A stretch of DNA of 64,000 bases, from positions 17,991,901 through 18,055,900 of the forward strand of contig NC_079979.1 in assembly GCF_029852145.1 (NCBI RefSeq). Reading direction: 5' to 3'. This document shows, piece after piece, positions 44,195 through 57,576 of the stretch. The notes beneath the pieces were generated by a model. That model was not told the origin of the DNA. It ran no database searches and saw only the letters and a list, made by a program, of their open reading frames with translations. A program made the position numbers and the translations under genes. Numbering within the stretch: the first letter of the stretch is position 1; each line of letters starts with the position of its first letter. This stretch comes from Microplitis mediator (lineage: Eukaryota; Arthropoda; Insecta; Hymenoptera; Braconidae).

Positions 44195-45930
44195 ATATAT
44201 GTACACAACTCTGGGGAAAAGTAAGCCACCAGTTTTGCGACAAATTTTAGTTTTTCGTAATTCTTAATTACGGTTTGCTGTTCAGAGTGAGGAAATTTGG
44301 TCAGTCTGGACAGAGAGGCCAATTAAAAATTTCAGTTAATTTTTTATATCTGAATTATTTGATTGGACGCCGCGAATAAAAAAAAAAAATTACTAAAAAC
44401 GATACTGATAAAAAAATCCTTCATTTTATAAATGAATATTAAATAATTAAAATCGACGAAACACATTGTAAAATAAATGGTATTTATAAATTAAACTAGT
44501 ACACACGTACTTCAATTTAAATCGACAAACATTTATTTCAATTTTTAATTTAATTATTTTTATTCTCATTCCAATTTATTATTTTTTTTTTCTATGGAAA
44601 AATTTTCAAAGGCTGCATTTTATTACATTCAGAAATAAAGCAAGAAAATAAATATTGTGACATAAAAATATAAATATAATTTTTCAATTACATTTTATAT
44701 TTTATTTTCATGTTTGTTATTTTTATTAAATTTTTTTTTTATCTTGCTCATGATATTTACTTTATATATTTTAATCATCGGGCATTACGTACAGTAAACC
44801 TTTGAGAATGTTATCAAAAAAAAGAAAACAAAAAAAAACATACTCATAATAACTATAATGATAATAATAATAATAAAAAATACCGGAAATAGAATGGAAT
44901 GAAGTTCGCGTATACAGTATAATCGGATCTCAGTAATTTTACACAGCAGAAGGTAGAAATCGTAAAAAGGAAATAGAATGCAGGCTATTTCTTCGTTTCT
45001 ATTTAATTTTTTTTTTTTTTTCGGTACTTTTTTATTTTCATTTTTGTAATAAACGTGAAGAAAAATTACTAGTAAAATAACCAGTTTGTTGTAAATTCTT
45101 ACTTACATATATATGTATATATATTTATCGTAATGTCGATATGTTATTTCATTAATTTTCAGTTAAACGAACTCGTTGAAAAAATTCTAGCTTCTCGAGT
45201 CTATTTGTTTTTTATTTATTTACTTTAGAACACTACTAACTCTTGTAAATAGATTGAAGTTGATCTATGTAGTGATAGCAGTATTTACTAGACGAGTTGA
45301 TTGAGTAAAAGAGAGTGAGAGAGTGTTGAGTACTTGGATTAACTTTTTTAAATCAACGAATTGTTTTAATCCATTTGTGTATTACATGAAATTTAGTTCT
45401 TATGAAAATTCAGTAGGACTAAGAAAATGGGGGTAAAATGGGTGGTGTAGAAAAAAATTTTAAGTAAACTTTCTTTCTCTAATTTAATTTTTTTTCAGTC
45501 CCTCGGGATAAAGAAAAGTTTTTGAGCCACATGGGTCAGACATAAATTTTATGACTGAAAATAATTTTAGATACGGCCCGAATATCCTACGACGTCCGTG
45601 TTGTCTTTTGTGTAAAATTTTTAGAAACCTGAAAAAAATTAAGACCCAGTCAGTTGAATTTTATTTTCACCCTCTTTTCTTTTTTCGAACCATAAATTCT
45701 ACTTTTTTTCTTTAAATGTTCTGGGAAATTACAATAAGAATACCGCACATATCTTAAATATACTTGTCGTGAAGTCTATTCTCTCTTATTTGAAATATAT
45801 ATAAGTATATATATATATATAAAAGTACAAAGTAATTTCTGTAGTAAAATTTTAAGTATTTATAAAATTAATTACAAAGAACAGAATTAAAAAATTGTTT
45901 TTCGTGAATTTTTAGACTAAAAATATATAT
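44195..45930. other. AT-rich, nothing recognised
   Basis: Short TA and ATA microsatellites only. Confidence 0.35.
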
Positions 45931-46474
45931 CAGGGCGATTCAAAAAAACAAAATTTTTTTTTTCTCGGAACGAGGCTAAAAAGTTTCGTTTCGATGCCAC
46001 AATAAACCTCTGAAAAAAATAGGCCTCGAAAAAAAATTTTTTTTTCTTCTGATTTTTGAAACTAATGAACCATAAGTTACATTGTAATGTCCATCAAATA
46101 TTTTTGTAGAGAATTGAACGCTCTACAAAAAAAGTATCTTATCATTTTTTGATAAATCCATCTGTTCGAAAGTTATAGGAGCTGGAAGTCAAATACAGTA
46201 GTTTTGAGATCTTTTTACTTTTCCAGGAAAACTATCAGACTTATCAAAAAATGTTATAGGACCTTTTTCGTAGACAATTTTATTCCCTACAAATTATTTT
46301 CAATAAAGTTCATTCAAATTCCGCATTGTTTTCTAGTTATTCTCATTTTAATGCCAAGCTCATTAAAATAATAATCTTTTAATCGATTTTGAGAACTTAA
46401 CGTTAAAATGAAAACAAAATTTTTGAGCCTGGTTCCAAGAAAAAAAAAAATTTTTTTTTTTTTTAAACGCCCCA
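45931..46474. mobile_element. Fold-back element CAGGGCGATTC..., internally deleted copy
   Basis: Same family as 27910-28932, but the second arm is missing most of its middle. It retains GCTCTACAAAAAAAGTATC, TTCGAAAGTTATAGGAGC and the terminal TTTAAACGCCCC. Confidence 0.65.
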
Positions 46475-47464
46475 ATATATATAACTAATTTTTTCCAGTA
46501 AGTTTACATAAAATATGAAAATATAAAAGTATTAAATTAAAATAAATATTTGAATTTATGTAAAAACATTTACTGCAAGTTAATTAAATAGTATATTTAT
46601 ATGGTATATATTAGCTTGAATACGTAATTTTTACGTGGAAACTAAATTTTAATAGTAATCAACGGAAATTGCACGTAGAGTGAACGTAAGTTTTACTTTA
46701 CATTGCAAATTATTGTCATGTTATCGGATAATGTGTGACGGTATCGAACGGTAAAAGAGATAAACTAAAGAAGGTTCGAGTAAAGAGACCAGCGAAAAAA
46801 AAAATACCACTAGTTTTCGATTTTTTTTTCTATCTTTAAATAAATAATATGCAAAATTGTAGGCAACTCTTTGAATATATTTTGATCAGTGATCATGTCC
46901 AAGTGTTTATTTATTTTATAATTTTTTTTAGATGAAAATGTTGTCACAGCCGGTCGTTTTACGCGTTAACTTTAAACTTTATTTGACGGGGACTTATTAT
47001 TAAAAAATAGTGAATGTTAAAGTGATAAAATAAATTAGCAGTAAATAAAATAAATATATAAATTTAAATTTAAAAAATAATGAAAATTATTTAAAAGCGC
47101 GGATCAATTTTTCATGATAAGAAGTTAATGGTAAAATACGTTTTACTAACCTTCGAAGAAATATTTTTATGTGAATATTCACTTTTATGAATCTTTTCAT
47201 ATATTCTATTAATAATGCATTTGGAAAATCATTTTTATAAAAATAATAATTTTTTTTATTATTCATTTTGAAAATATTTTCGTTTGTGACATGTTTCATT
47301 TTTTAAATAATGCGGTGGTCATTTTTTTCTCTTAAGTCACTGAGTTTACAGAGGTATTCAATTTTACTTGGAGTGAAAAATAAGTACACTAGTGTTTTAA
47401 AAAATAAAAAAAAATCTCTATAAAATTCAAGAGAAATCAACAGTTTTTGAGTTCGACTTAAAAA
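46475..47464. other. AT-rich, nothing recognised
   Basis: No exon, repeat end or RNA gene seen. Confidence 0.35.
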
Positions 47465-47985
47465 TTAAAATTCAGTGTTAGTAGTCAAAGATACGCTAAA
47501 AATGATTAGAAATGATTTTTTAGCCCTTCGAATTTCCTATAAAATAAGATATTTTGACTATTTTTCGAATTTTTTTTTCCAACCCAAAAAGTCATTGGAA
47601 AAAAACATAATTTTCTAAGAGGTCGATAGGAATTCGACGGTCTCCAAATTTTTGACGCGAAAATTAAAATTCTGCGTTACTGGTCAAAGATATGCAAAAA
47701 ATCATGATGAACAATTTTGTAGCCCTTTAAATTTCCTACAAAATAAGATATTTTTCTTATTTTTCGAATTTTTTTTTCCTACCCAAAAATTCATTAGAAA
47801 AAAAAATCATTTTCTTAGAGTTCAATAGTAATTCGAGGGTCTCCAAGTTTTTGACTTCAAAATTAAAATTCTGCGTTACTGGTCAAAGATACGCTAAAAA
47901 TGTTAAGAAATGATCTTGTAGCCCATTAAATTTCCTACAAAGTAAGATATTTTACCTATTTTTTAAACTACTGGGTCTGGTTTAA
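47465..47985. repeat. 199-bp tandem repeat, about 2.5 units
   Basis: Units start at 47465, 47664 and 47863 (TTAAAATTC-G-GTTA-T-GTCAAAGATA), exactly 199 bp apart, with several differences between units. Each contains TAGCCC-TT-AATTTCCTA. Satellite-like, non-coding. Confidence 0.8.
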
Positions 47986-48910
47986 AACTCTCACTTCTAT
48001 TGACACAACAATAAATATTTGAAAAGTGACACGCACGCGAAGCAATTACACTAGTTTTAAAAAATAAGTATAAGTTGGACCGTAGGCGAGCTTTGAGAGT
48101 CGAATTACCATAGGAAACGGGGTTGGTTCGAAGTGACACTTTTTCATCACAGCTTATTACTAAACTTTGAGGAAGAGTAAACGAACGGTAAATTACTTAG
48201 CAGCGAGCGAATTATAACTTAATTAATTAGGAAATAAGAAAAAAAACTGACGAAATTTTTCTTTCAAATAGTCACTTAATTTAATTTTCGGACTCGGTTA
48301 GTTAAAATTTTGAATTATCGTTATTAGTTACCAAGTTACTGGATTTATATTCCAAAGAACGTGACGGTCACTGAAGCTTAAAAGAACCGACTGATGCAAC
48401 GGAAAGCCTAATGTAAGGAAGTGAAGATAAAGACTGGCTTCGAGAATAACAAAACTGGTCTGGCGAGGAAGGATATTTTGGGTAAGGCAAATGACGTAGT
48501 AAACGAATCGCCGGCCCTCGTGTCAGCTTTACTTTGCACTCTTCCAACAACATGTATACCTACTTTAGTATCTTTAAATACACGTACAATATAAAACACG
48601 ACTCTTGAACCGAAAAAATAAGAAAAACAGAAGAAAAATTCCATTTAGTTATCTCTTAAATCTTTATCATGCGCAACTTGTTTTACCGAAAACGTGTTTT
48701 TTTTCTTTTATCCCAAATTAGTGAGCCGCTGTCAAACAAAAATCGTAATAAAATGGAAAAAAAATTAAGTAAATTCAGTTAATCAAGAGTTTGGAATTAA
48801 TTATTCAAATGATAAACTCGTCTGACGACTCATCATAAATCATCCACTAATTTATGTAACAAAAAATTAAATTTGATAAAAAGCCCGCGAAAAAAAATTT
48901 TCAAATATTG
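47986..48910. other. Gene-free stretch, partly less AT-rich (48360-48620)
   Basis: 48360-48620 has open frames on the minus strand in less AT-rich DNA, but they overlap in two frames, have no splice context and recall no family. Not called as genes. Confidence 0.3.
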
Positions 48911-49430
48911 TAGGAGAAGGGGGGCAAAAGGGGGTAGGGTATGCAAAACAGGGTACCCCCAAAATTTGATAAAAAAAATTTTATATTTTAAATGGTTTTT
49001 AAACATTTCAAAATCACTTCTGTAAATATAATTAGGCGTTACTTTGAATTTTTTTCGGTAAACTTTTTCAAAAATCAATTGTCAGTTGAAAAATATTAAT
49101 GACGTTTGTTTTATGATAAAAACTATTAAAAATTTTTTTTCTTCTTTTGTATCCAATAAACATGTGAAATATAATTTTTCTTCATGTAAATTACTTACAA
49201 AAAAATTCAACTTAATCAAAGTCGTTTATAATCCAGAAATTTTTTATTTTTATCTTTTTTTAGGGGGTACCCCACTTTGCCCGCAGAAATGAAAAATTTT
49301 TTTTTTCAACGGTAACTGAAAATTTCTTCTATTTATTTTGAATATCATTAAAAAAAAAAGATTTAGCGTATTTGAGTCCTCGAAAACTTGGTATTTCCTT
49401 AAGTACTCCCTTTTGCCCCTCCCGCCCCTA
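48911..49430. mobile_element. G-rich-ended palindromic element, copy 2 (single inner unit)
   Basis: Runs from TAGGAGAAGGGGGGCAAAAG to TTGCCCCTCCCGCCCCTA. Orientation is reversed relative to the 39084 copy and it lacks the tandem inner unit. Confidence 0.68.
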
Positions 49431-49549
49431 TATTCGCATCAAATTAATTAATTTTGAAAATTTTAACTGCAATTTAAAGAGTTTATTAAAATTTAGATCT
49501 AATTTAATTGGAGTTGGTCATAAATAAGAAACTTTTTTTTCCATACACA

Positions 49550-49800
49550 ATATAAATATATGTTTGTACATATGATCAGAATATATTTTTCGTATATGAT
49601 AGAAATATCTATTTTTATGTATGATAAAAATATAGTTTTCGTATATGACAAGAATATATATTTTCATATTTGATAATAATATATTTTTTGTATATGATTG
49701 ACATATATATTTTATATATGCTAAACATATACGGACTCGTATATGATGAATATTATATTTTTTAATATAAAAAAAAATATATCAGAAAATCTAGTTAAAT
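49550..49800. repeat. Degenerate tandem repeat of ~35-45 bp (ATATATTTT-GTATATGAT)
   Basis: Six or so units of the form GTATATGATA-GAATATATTTTT with drift between units. A short inverted pair follows to 49860. Confidence 0.55.
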
Positions 49801-49879
49801 TCGCCACATATATTTTCTGATATTTATCATATATTTTTACGTATATTATGACCTCATATGTTACTTTCGTACGGATTTT

Positions 49880-49987
49880 CTATTCATTTTGAATATCACT
49901 AAAAAAAAAAAAAGATTTAGCGTATTTGAGTCCTCGAAAACTTGGTATGTCCTTAAGTACCCCCTTTTGCCCCTCCCTCCCCTATAC
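49880..49987. mobile_element. G-rich-ended element, tail fragment
   Basis: Only the terminal ~105 bp (GATTTAGCGTATTTGAGTCC to CCCCTCCCTCCCCTATA), nearly identical to the right end of 48911-49430. Confidence 0.6.
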
Positions 49988-50151
49988 AGTGGCAATTTGG
50001 ACATGGGGCAAATCGAGCCACTTTAAATTTCTTATAAAAAAATTTTGAACCCAAATTAATTAATTTTTTTTAAAAGGGCCAACTTTGCCCCCTCCCCTCT
50101 TTCTATATATTTTTTTATTGGAACTGTGGGAAGTAAATTGCTATTATACTA

Positions 50152-50325
50152 CCGGTGAAAAATGAATCAAATGTACTCATATATGGATCGTATATTAAAA
50201 TTGGTCATATATGGACATACATGAACCATCTATGCCCTATTTGTGGACATATATGAATCACATATGGATCATATATGGCCAATTTTTATATACGGCCATA
50301 TATTATCTATTTTCACGAGTATGAC
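50152..50325. mobile_element. Palindromic miniature element of CATATATGG words
   Basis: CCGGTGAAAAATGAATC at the left and ATTATCTATTTTCACGAG at the right bound inverted copies of GGTCATATATGGACATA-type sequence. Confidence 0.45.
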
Positions 50326-50632
50326 CTATCTTTTTCATATATATATGTATATATTTATAAATTACTATTTAAACTCCAGCTAAAACGGGTTTGAAATTAA
50401 ATATTTTATTTAATTATTTACTTGATAATATTTTCTATCTATAATTTAATAAAATAAAATACTAATTACAAAGAGATTAAGTGAAATAAATAAATAATGA
50501 GAATTTAAATTTTAAAATATTTTAATATGATTTTATTAGAATGGTAAATATGATTTTTATTTTTAATGCAAAGGAATAAAAATATGTATTTGGGTGGTAA
50601 AATACGAATGGGAAGGGAACATACAATTAAAA

Positions 50633-50635
<3 letters not shown>

Positions 50636-50702
<67 letters not shown>
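50636..50702. repeat. (AT)n microsatellite, ~33 units
   Basis: The longest uninterrupted dinucleotide run in the window; likely highly variable. Confidence 0.95.
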
Positions 50703-50708
<6 letters not shown>

Positions 50709-51527
50709 ACAAAATAAAATAATCTGATGTTCATGTCAATGCCTAGTACGGGTGTATAGACACCCAAAGCTTTTATGAATTGACCAAAGAGTAGCAATAG
50801 CGATAGCATTCCAAAATAAATGCGATATCCCAATTGAATTTCCGATACTAATGGTCGATATTTCCGAACGTACGCTGCTGGGTGTATACAGCAAAGAGAC
50901 CTCGTAAATTAATACGCGCGTACAGTTTTAGCGGATTCAACCAGCTTAAAAAGAAATAGAATATCTATTTTCACCTTTTTTTCTGTTTCATATACTCGCA
51001 AATATCGTATTCATTATTTTTTAATTCAACTCTTACTTACATTTTTTTTATCGCTATTTATTACAAAACTTAAATCTGGTTTCGTTTCAATAATTTATTA
51101 TCAAGCGAACAAAAATTTTAAACTGACCCGGTGGAGAAAAAAACCCTTTCAATAATTTTATCTCCATCGCAATTATTTTTAAATTTTTTTCTTGACATCG
51201 ATAACGCGTTGGAATACCCATACAAAGTCGCCGAGCTTAGAAATTTTCCCATAGATCGGCCGATGCCTGGTTTGCAATGATAGGCAAATAAATGGCTAGT
51301 TATACTGGCCCGTGCATGGTAAATCATTGGCAGCCATCTTTTTGCTTATAAAAACGGCGCACAATTAACCGCCGTTCGTTGGCCAACGGTTTGATCAAGT
51401 GCTCTTGATGCCAAGCTTTGGCCGATGATTGATTGCCACGTAATCATCTGATATTTAGCCGATCTTCGGCCGATGCTTTAAAACTGGCAGCCATTCACGA
51501 CTCAGTAATGGGCCGATTCTTTTTTAA
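50703..51527. other. Gene-free stretch with repeated GGCCGAT words (51250-51520)
   Basis: ATCGGCCGATGCC, TTGGCCGATGATTG, CTTCGGCCGATGC and GGGCCGATTC recur within 270 bp, suggesting a decayed element. A related GGCCGA-rich stretch is at 60950-61060. Confidence 0.4.
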
Positions 51528-52145
51528 CTTCCCGCTAAGAAAATTTCAAATTTTCAAAAAAAAGTTATTGGTTTCGGTCCGATTTTCGAAAATCGAGTTT
51601 TCATCAGATGTCGACGTTTTGAGGTCCTAGGAAGCTATTCTGACTATTCCCTAATGGACGTCCGTGTGAATGTGTGTGAACTTTTTTTTGTCAAAAGATA
51701 TCTTTCGAACGAATCAACCAATTCGAACGTACTTGGTGGCAATCGAAAGGGCGCACCAAAACTTAGAATTGATTAGATTTTGGGGTAGATCGGTCATGTA
51801 GTTTACGAGGAATACGAAGAGTAAAAATAAAATTTTTTTTTGTTTTTGGTTTTTTGCGTATAACTTATAAACCACTTGCCCGATTCATCTCAAAATGTAA
51901 TCAGTTTCAAATCTTGTTGAGCCCTTTCAATTGCCACCAAAAATGTTCAAATCGGTTTATTCTATTCAAAAATATCGTCGGACAAAAATTATAATTTTTC
52001 AGTGAAGGTACGTTTTACCGGCCTAACAAATTTTTTAGTTCAAGCTCAAAAATTTACAAGTAATGTTTCCGAGCTCCCTGAACTCAAAAACAGCGGAAAG
52101 TTTTGTGGCTAGCCCACAGAGTCAGGCGGTATTCAAATTTTTTTT
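51528..52145 (+). mobile_element. AACTTCCCGCTAAG repeat, uninterrupted copy
   Basis: The cleanest copy: no insertion, so it serves as the empty-site reference for the insertions at 9720 and 12707. It ends ...CAGAGTCAGGCGGTATTC. Confidence 0.7.
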
Positions 52146-54544
52146 TGTACGGGTAATTTGACAAAAATGATTTATATTCTTATTTAAAAATTCATTTCCA
52201 TAAACATCAAATAAATTATAAATAATCTCTGACATTAATAAATAAAATTAATTCCTAATAAATTGAGACATAAAAAATATTATTAAAATTAATTCCCAAC
52301 TAAAATAATAAATAAATAATTAAATTCTCTAATTAATTATTTATCATTGAACTATACAATAATAATGCAAATAATTATGATGAAAATAAACTGACATTAA
52401 ATTCCCACATGAAATGTCGGAAAAAATTTCTATGCATTATTTATTAGTTAATAATAATATGATACGAATGCAAGTTTATAAAGCAGCTTGCTTGACACTC
52501 AATACGTTAATAATGTAATTGAATAATTATTGGCATCTACTGAGTAAACGTTTTGTTCATTCGTTTATATTATTACAACAGTAATTATGTGCATACATAT
52601 ATCGACATACATCCATTCATATATATATGAGTAATTGTATGAGTAGAAAAGTGAGTAAACTAGCGAATGTCTTTATAAAAATAGATATAAACGAGTGTGT
52701 TAACTTTAAGGCAGACATCGGTGTAACGTAATGACGAGCCTCGATCTTCGGCCATGATATTACCGACCTCCACATCTTATATATATTGCTCATTATATTT
52801 ATATCCACATGCGACTTTAACGACAAAATACGGAAGTTTTCAAACAAATAGGTTGTGAAAAAAAAGGCAGTACATAAATAAATAATAGGTATTAAAATAA
52901 TAAATATTTTTCTGCATTTAAAACCGGCCTTCAATATTTATTTAGAATAAAAAAAAAAATTGTAACTAAGAATCCAACGGTTTAATAAAACTCGCGATGG
53001 TAAATTTTATTATTGCACGGATAACCCAGAACTTTCGACGATTTAATTCAGCTCTGTTTAATTCATTTGCATGTGATATATCCGGTGCAATAACTAGTCG
53101 CGCACTGAGGGTTTAATGTATTAACATAAATCATATATAGATATATATATATGTATTATATCGACAATAAAATGCCTATTGTTTATTGCATTGTTGCTTT
53201 ATCAGTCGATACTTGGTAGTATTTTTAAAAATAATTTAATTAAATGCGATATTTTATTAGTGGAAAAAAGTTTCCATATTTAATGCTGCATAATCATCAT
53301 TTTTTATCACTTTTTTTCATCAAGTCACACGGTTATTTTTTTTTTATTACGTCGGTGTAGGATTACTCATCATATGATACTTGATTTATTATAATTTATA
53401 ATGTATGAAAAAAAGTTTTCGTATTAATAAGTTTTATTAATTAGGGATTTCGTTGCATGTAAAATATGTGAAAATTAATTATGAAAAAAATATATATTTG
53501 CTTCGAATTGTCTGTTCTTCTATGGGTTTATTTTTCTGATCTGCTCTGATTCAAGTTTTTTATGAAAAAATTTTTTTTATTTTAATTGTATGAGAATGGA
53601 AGCCTCTTTTTAGCCGGCTCTGTTATTGAGTTAAATGACTTTTTTTGCGTAGAAAATTTTTTGTCTCGAAGATACTTTTAAAGGGTAAAAAAAAATTTCC
53701 AATGCCCTAATATGTATATATATTTATATATATGCGGGAATATTGTGCGTAGTTTAGTTTATTTTGTGATACGAACATTAACTTGTGCACGTGGTTTTAA
53801 ACAGACACTAAATCCATTTATAAATAAAGGCTTCTTTGTATACTAACGTATTTAAAAAAGTATATATACACTAAAAATTTATTTGATGGCACTGACTTTG
53901 CAAGGTCGTATCGATCGTTTCCACAGTTCATCTTCACATTATTTATTTTATTTTATTTTTCTGTTATGAAAATTCCGCGGCTATTAAACAGGTTTATTTA
54001 TAGATTCTTATTTTCATAGTACATAAAAATATATAATTATTACTTTTCTAAAGTAATATTTATTTTTCTCACGGTTAGAAAAACAAACTTTATCATAAAT
54101 TGCTTATATTTGTAACCCGTATTATTTTACTTAATTATCTTAATTTCACAACTTTCATAAACACTATTTAGTTTATTAGTTTCTCTAACTTCATCTAATC
54201 GTGTAATAGTTCCATCAAACCGTTGCCGGTATTTCGATTCATCATCGATCTATAAAATTTACATTTTTGTAATAAAAAAAAAACGTATACTCTATCCATA
54301 GATGTATTTTTTTTCGCGTAAATATAGGATAGAAGTACCGTTTTTGGCCACTTAGAAATTTTGAATAAAATAATTTATAAAATACACAAAAACGTAATTA
54401 ACTATTTTAAATGTATTTGAATATATTTTTATCACACTATTGCAAAGAAATTTTTTTGAAAAACGTTTTCATTATTTAAAATAAAGTATTAAATGTCCGA
54501 AAATGGAGCAGTGGGAACAAATGGTACTTCTACCCTATATCTTA
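52146..54544. other. AT-rich, nothing recognised
   Basis: No exon or RNA gene seen over 2.4 kb. Confidence 0.35.
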
Positions 54545-55186
54545 CACTGTAAAAAATTTTTGGACCCGGTGTAGTATAAATGTCTCGGTGTAAAAATTTT
54601 GGTGTGAAAATTACACGAAATTCGGTGTTAAATTTAGGCGGTGAATTTAAAATTTTGACACCGCCATATGTGTAAATTTATAATTCATGATAAATTTGCG
54701 TTAAGAAGAAAAATTTAAACACAGTTTAAAAATTTGTGTTAAATTTAACACAAATCACATGTCCCAAACGGTCCACTCAATTTTTTGGGTTAATTTAACA
54801 CATTATTCTTGTGTCGAACAATAATACGGGTTTAAAAATTGTTGAGATCAGACAACACATCAAACTTTAGTTAAATTTACACTTAATGGTGTCAAATAAT
54901 TTACACAAAATATTTAACCATTCAATTTTTATACAAGAACAAAAAATTTTAAACTGTGTATCCAAATAAAATTAATGCAGTTTTTAATTAAATACACAGT
55001 TAAAAATATTCAATGATCGTTTGTTGCTCAATAATTAAAATTACGAGTAACACGGAATGGTGTAAAAAAAGTTGATTACACCGTAGAAAAATTACACGGA
55101 TGGAAAATTTACACCGAGGAAATTTCACACTACACGGCCGTGTAAAGTTCTCTGGGTCCATTTTTACACCGAAATTTTTTACAGTG
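54545..55186. mobile_element. CACTGTAAAAAATT family, copy C
   Basis: Full-length copy of the same ~640-bp family with TA on both sides. It lies in a gene-free region. Confidence 0.75.
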
Positions 55187-57256
55187 TACATACATCATAA
55201 ATGTTGATATAGATTTTTTACCACATATGTAACTTAAAATACTAAACATACATAAATATATACCCGGGTACAGTTAACTATCGACTCATCAAAATAGTAA
55301 AACAAATCGAAGCCGTACTTCAGTAGCAGTAACGATAGAACAAAATACTATTTGACATCCAACACTAGTTTAGTCTAGTCTATGTCTACAGTTAACTCGT
55401 AATGTGTGTATGTTTAACTGAAACTTCGATTGGTTCAGTTACACCGCGGTCAGTACAAACTGAACACTGAGTAACCAGCGCTTGTCACCGATTTATTTAA
55501 AAACCTGTACAAAGCACACAATACACTTAACCAAACTGGTTGCTGGTTGATCAAGTGAGAAACATAACATGTAGTTATATATGTACCCAACACAGCGACG
55601 ACGAAAACAACTTAAACTACAAAATAACATTTACTACAAGGTCATGACGTTAATTTCATTACTTAAATTCACCTGACATCGGACAAATAACAAAGTACTA
55701 ATTAGCCGTCAATAATCTATAAGGCCTGTCATAGTATTTATACTCAGTGATATATATATTTAATTGATGATTAAAAAAATTTTCTGTTAATCGATGACGC
55801 GATAGCTGACATTGTCACTTGTTCGTTGAAAGTATTTTTAAATTCTTATTTTACGCGCTCTTAATTAGAGACCCGAAAGATTTTATGAACTGAAGATGTA
55901 AAAATGTCGTAAATTTTTGAAAAAAAAAATAAGTACGGACATATAAATAAAAGTACTCACGTAAATTTATACGGCTGAAGATACCATGTTTGAAGTTAAA
56001 ATTTTTATTATCACTGCCGATGGATCGTGAGATTCTAAACTAGATAACGAACGTAACTATAGCATGCTTGAGCTGTATCGACACTATGATAAGGTTTGAT
56101 ATTAAAAACAAATTAAAACTTTCTACTCGCACTGTGCACGTGATACTTAAAAATAATGCTGAGTTATAAATCCGACATGGCAAGATTGCAAGTTCATAAG
56201 TGGATTAGTAAAGTATTTTATGTTTATTTTAGTGAAATTTATAAATGTAGGTTAACTTTTGTTATTTATTGCTACTTTTTATTTTATTATTCAAATGGTT
56301 TAAGAGTTGGACACTCGCTTTAAATATCGACTCAATGGAAGTTGATCAACAACTGATACTGATTTGTTGTACATTTTCTCGAAACCGTTAAGTAACAGCG
56401 TGATCATAATAGTGGGGATCTGAAGATCTATAAATACCATCGGACAGTTAAATATATAGAGACTAATTCTAATATATATATATATATATATACATACGCT
56501 ATTGATTGTAAACAATTAAATTATATTAATTATTGAATTTACAATAATTTATTATTATTATTAATTTCAAAATTTTTTGTCGAATGTTTACTTATGGCAT
56601 CTAAGAAAATATTAGGTAAGTTGGCCATCTTAGGTAGGGCGACTTGAAAAATTTTTTTTAAGTCAAAATAAATTTTTTAATTAGTGGCAGGAATTAAAAG
56701 TACGAAATTCTAAATGTCTGTAAAATAATTAATTATTTTATAAATTAATAATCAGTTTTATTGTTAAATTAATTTAATTTTATTATTTTAAACTTTACAA
56801 TTTGTTTCTTCAAAAAATTAATTTTTGATAGTAAGTCAAAACATAACTTTCAGCCCCAGCTTTGGTTTTTAGCCCCGATCTCCCCTAATTAAAACAAAGT
56901 AAAATCGAAGTTTAATTGAAACAAAAAAATAAAAATTTCAAGTCTGTTTAAAAAAAAAATTTTGCTCCTGACTACGGTCAAATTTGTTGAAAAAAACTTA
57001 AGAATTATCTCACTTACCAACAAACGATTAGGTCGTGCCATTCGTCCCACGATTACAGCGTATTTAACGGTAATTTTTAAAGAAAATTTCTTTCTGTGTG
57101 GCGTTATTTACTATACTGTATAGTACTAGAGCTATTGTATTGCTCACACGTATGCATAGCAGGCGCGGCGAAACTGCATGATCGTTATTTTTTTTCGTAA
57201 CTTGTGACCATTTTACCCCAAAATTAAAAAAAATTTTTCATTACTTTATCTCTTTA
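55187..57256. other. Gene-free stretch; less AT-rich patch 55260-55640
   Basis: 55260-55640 is unique, less AT-rich sequence with several CAGTTAACT and TCAGT words and a CCAAT on the minus strand. It could be regulatory, but no transcript start can be shown. Confidence 0.3.
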
Positions 57257-57576
57257 CTGAGACCCATATTACAATGCCGAGGGCACAATGCTACTAGTTT
57301 TTCCCGCCATAATTTCTGGCGTGTCAATCAATGTATACTATCGTATTACCACCAAAACTATATAGATGTCGTTAGACTAGGTTTATCGGCCAGAAGCAAT
57401 GTGGCCTGACGGCCATACTGACATTGCGGCGGCCGCGACATCTATTGCCAATGTTACTATTCCTGCAATGGCTGAATCATCTATGCATACAATTTTATAA
57501 CCTATAAGAATTTTTAATACCATATAGTATGGCGTTCACGCCATAGTAATATCCGCAAAATATTTCTTACCGTGTA
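57257..57576. repeat. Interspersed repeat, copy 2
   Basis: Same orientation as the copy at 34009-34390, but lacking the left direct repeat. It ends CCGCAAAATATTTCTTACCG. Confidence 0.65.

Noticed and set aside
47465..47985. Three regularly spaced similar segments considered as a CRISPR-like array
   Set aside because: The genome is eukaryotic, the whole 199-bp unit repeats without distinct spacers, so it is a tandem satellite.
48368..48644. Two overlapping minus-strand frames in a less AT-rich patch
   Set aside because: Two frames over the same DNA, no Kozak, splice or family support.
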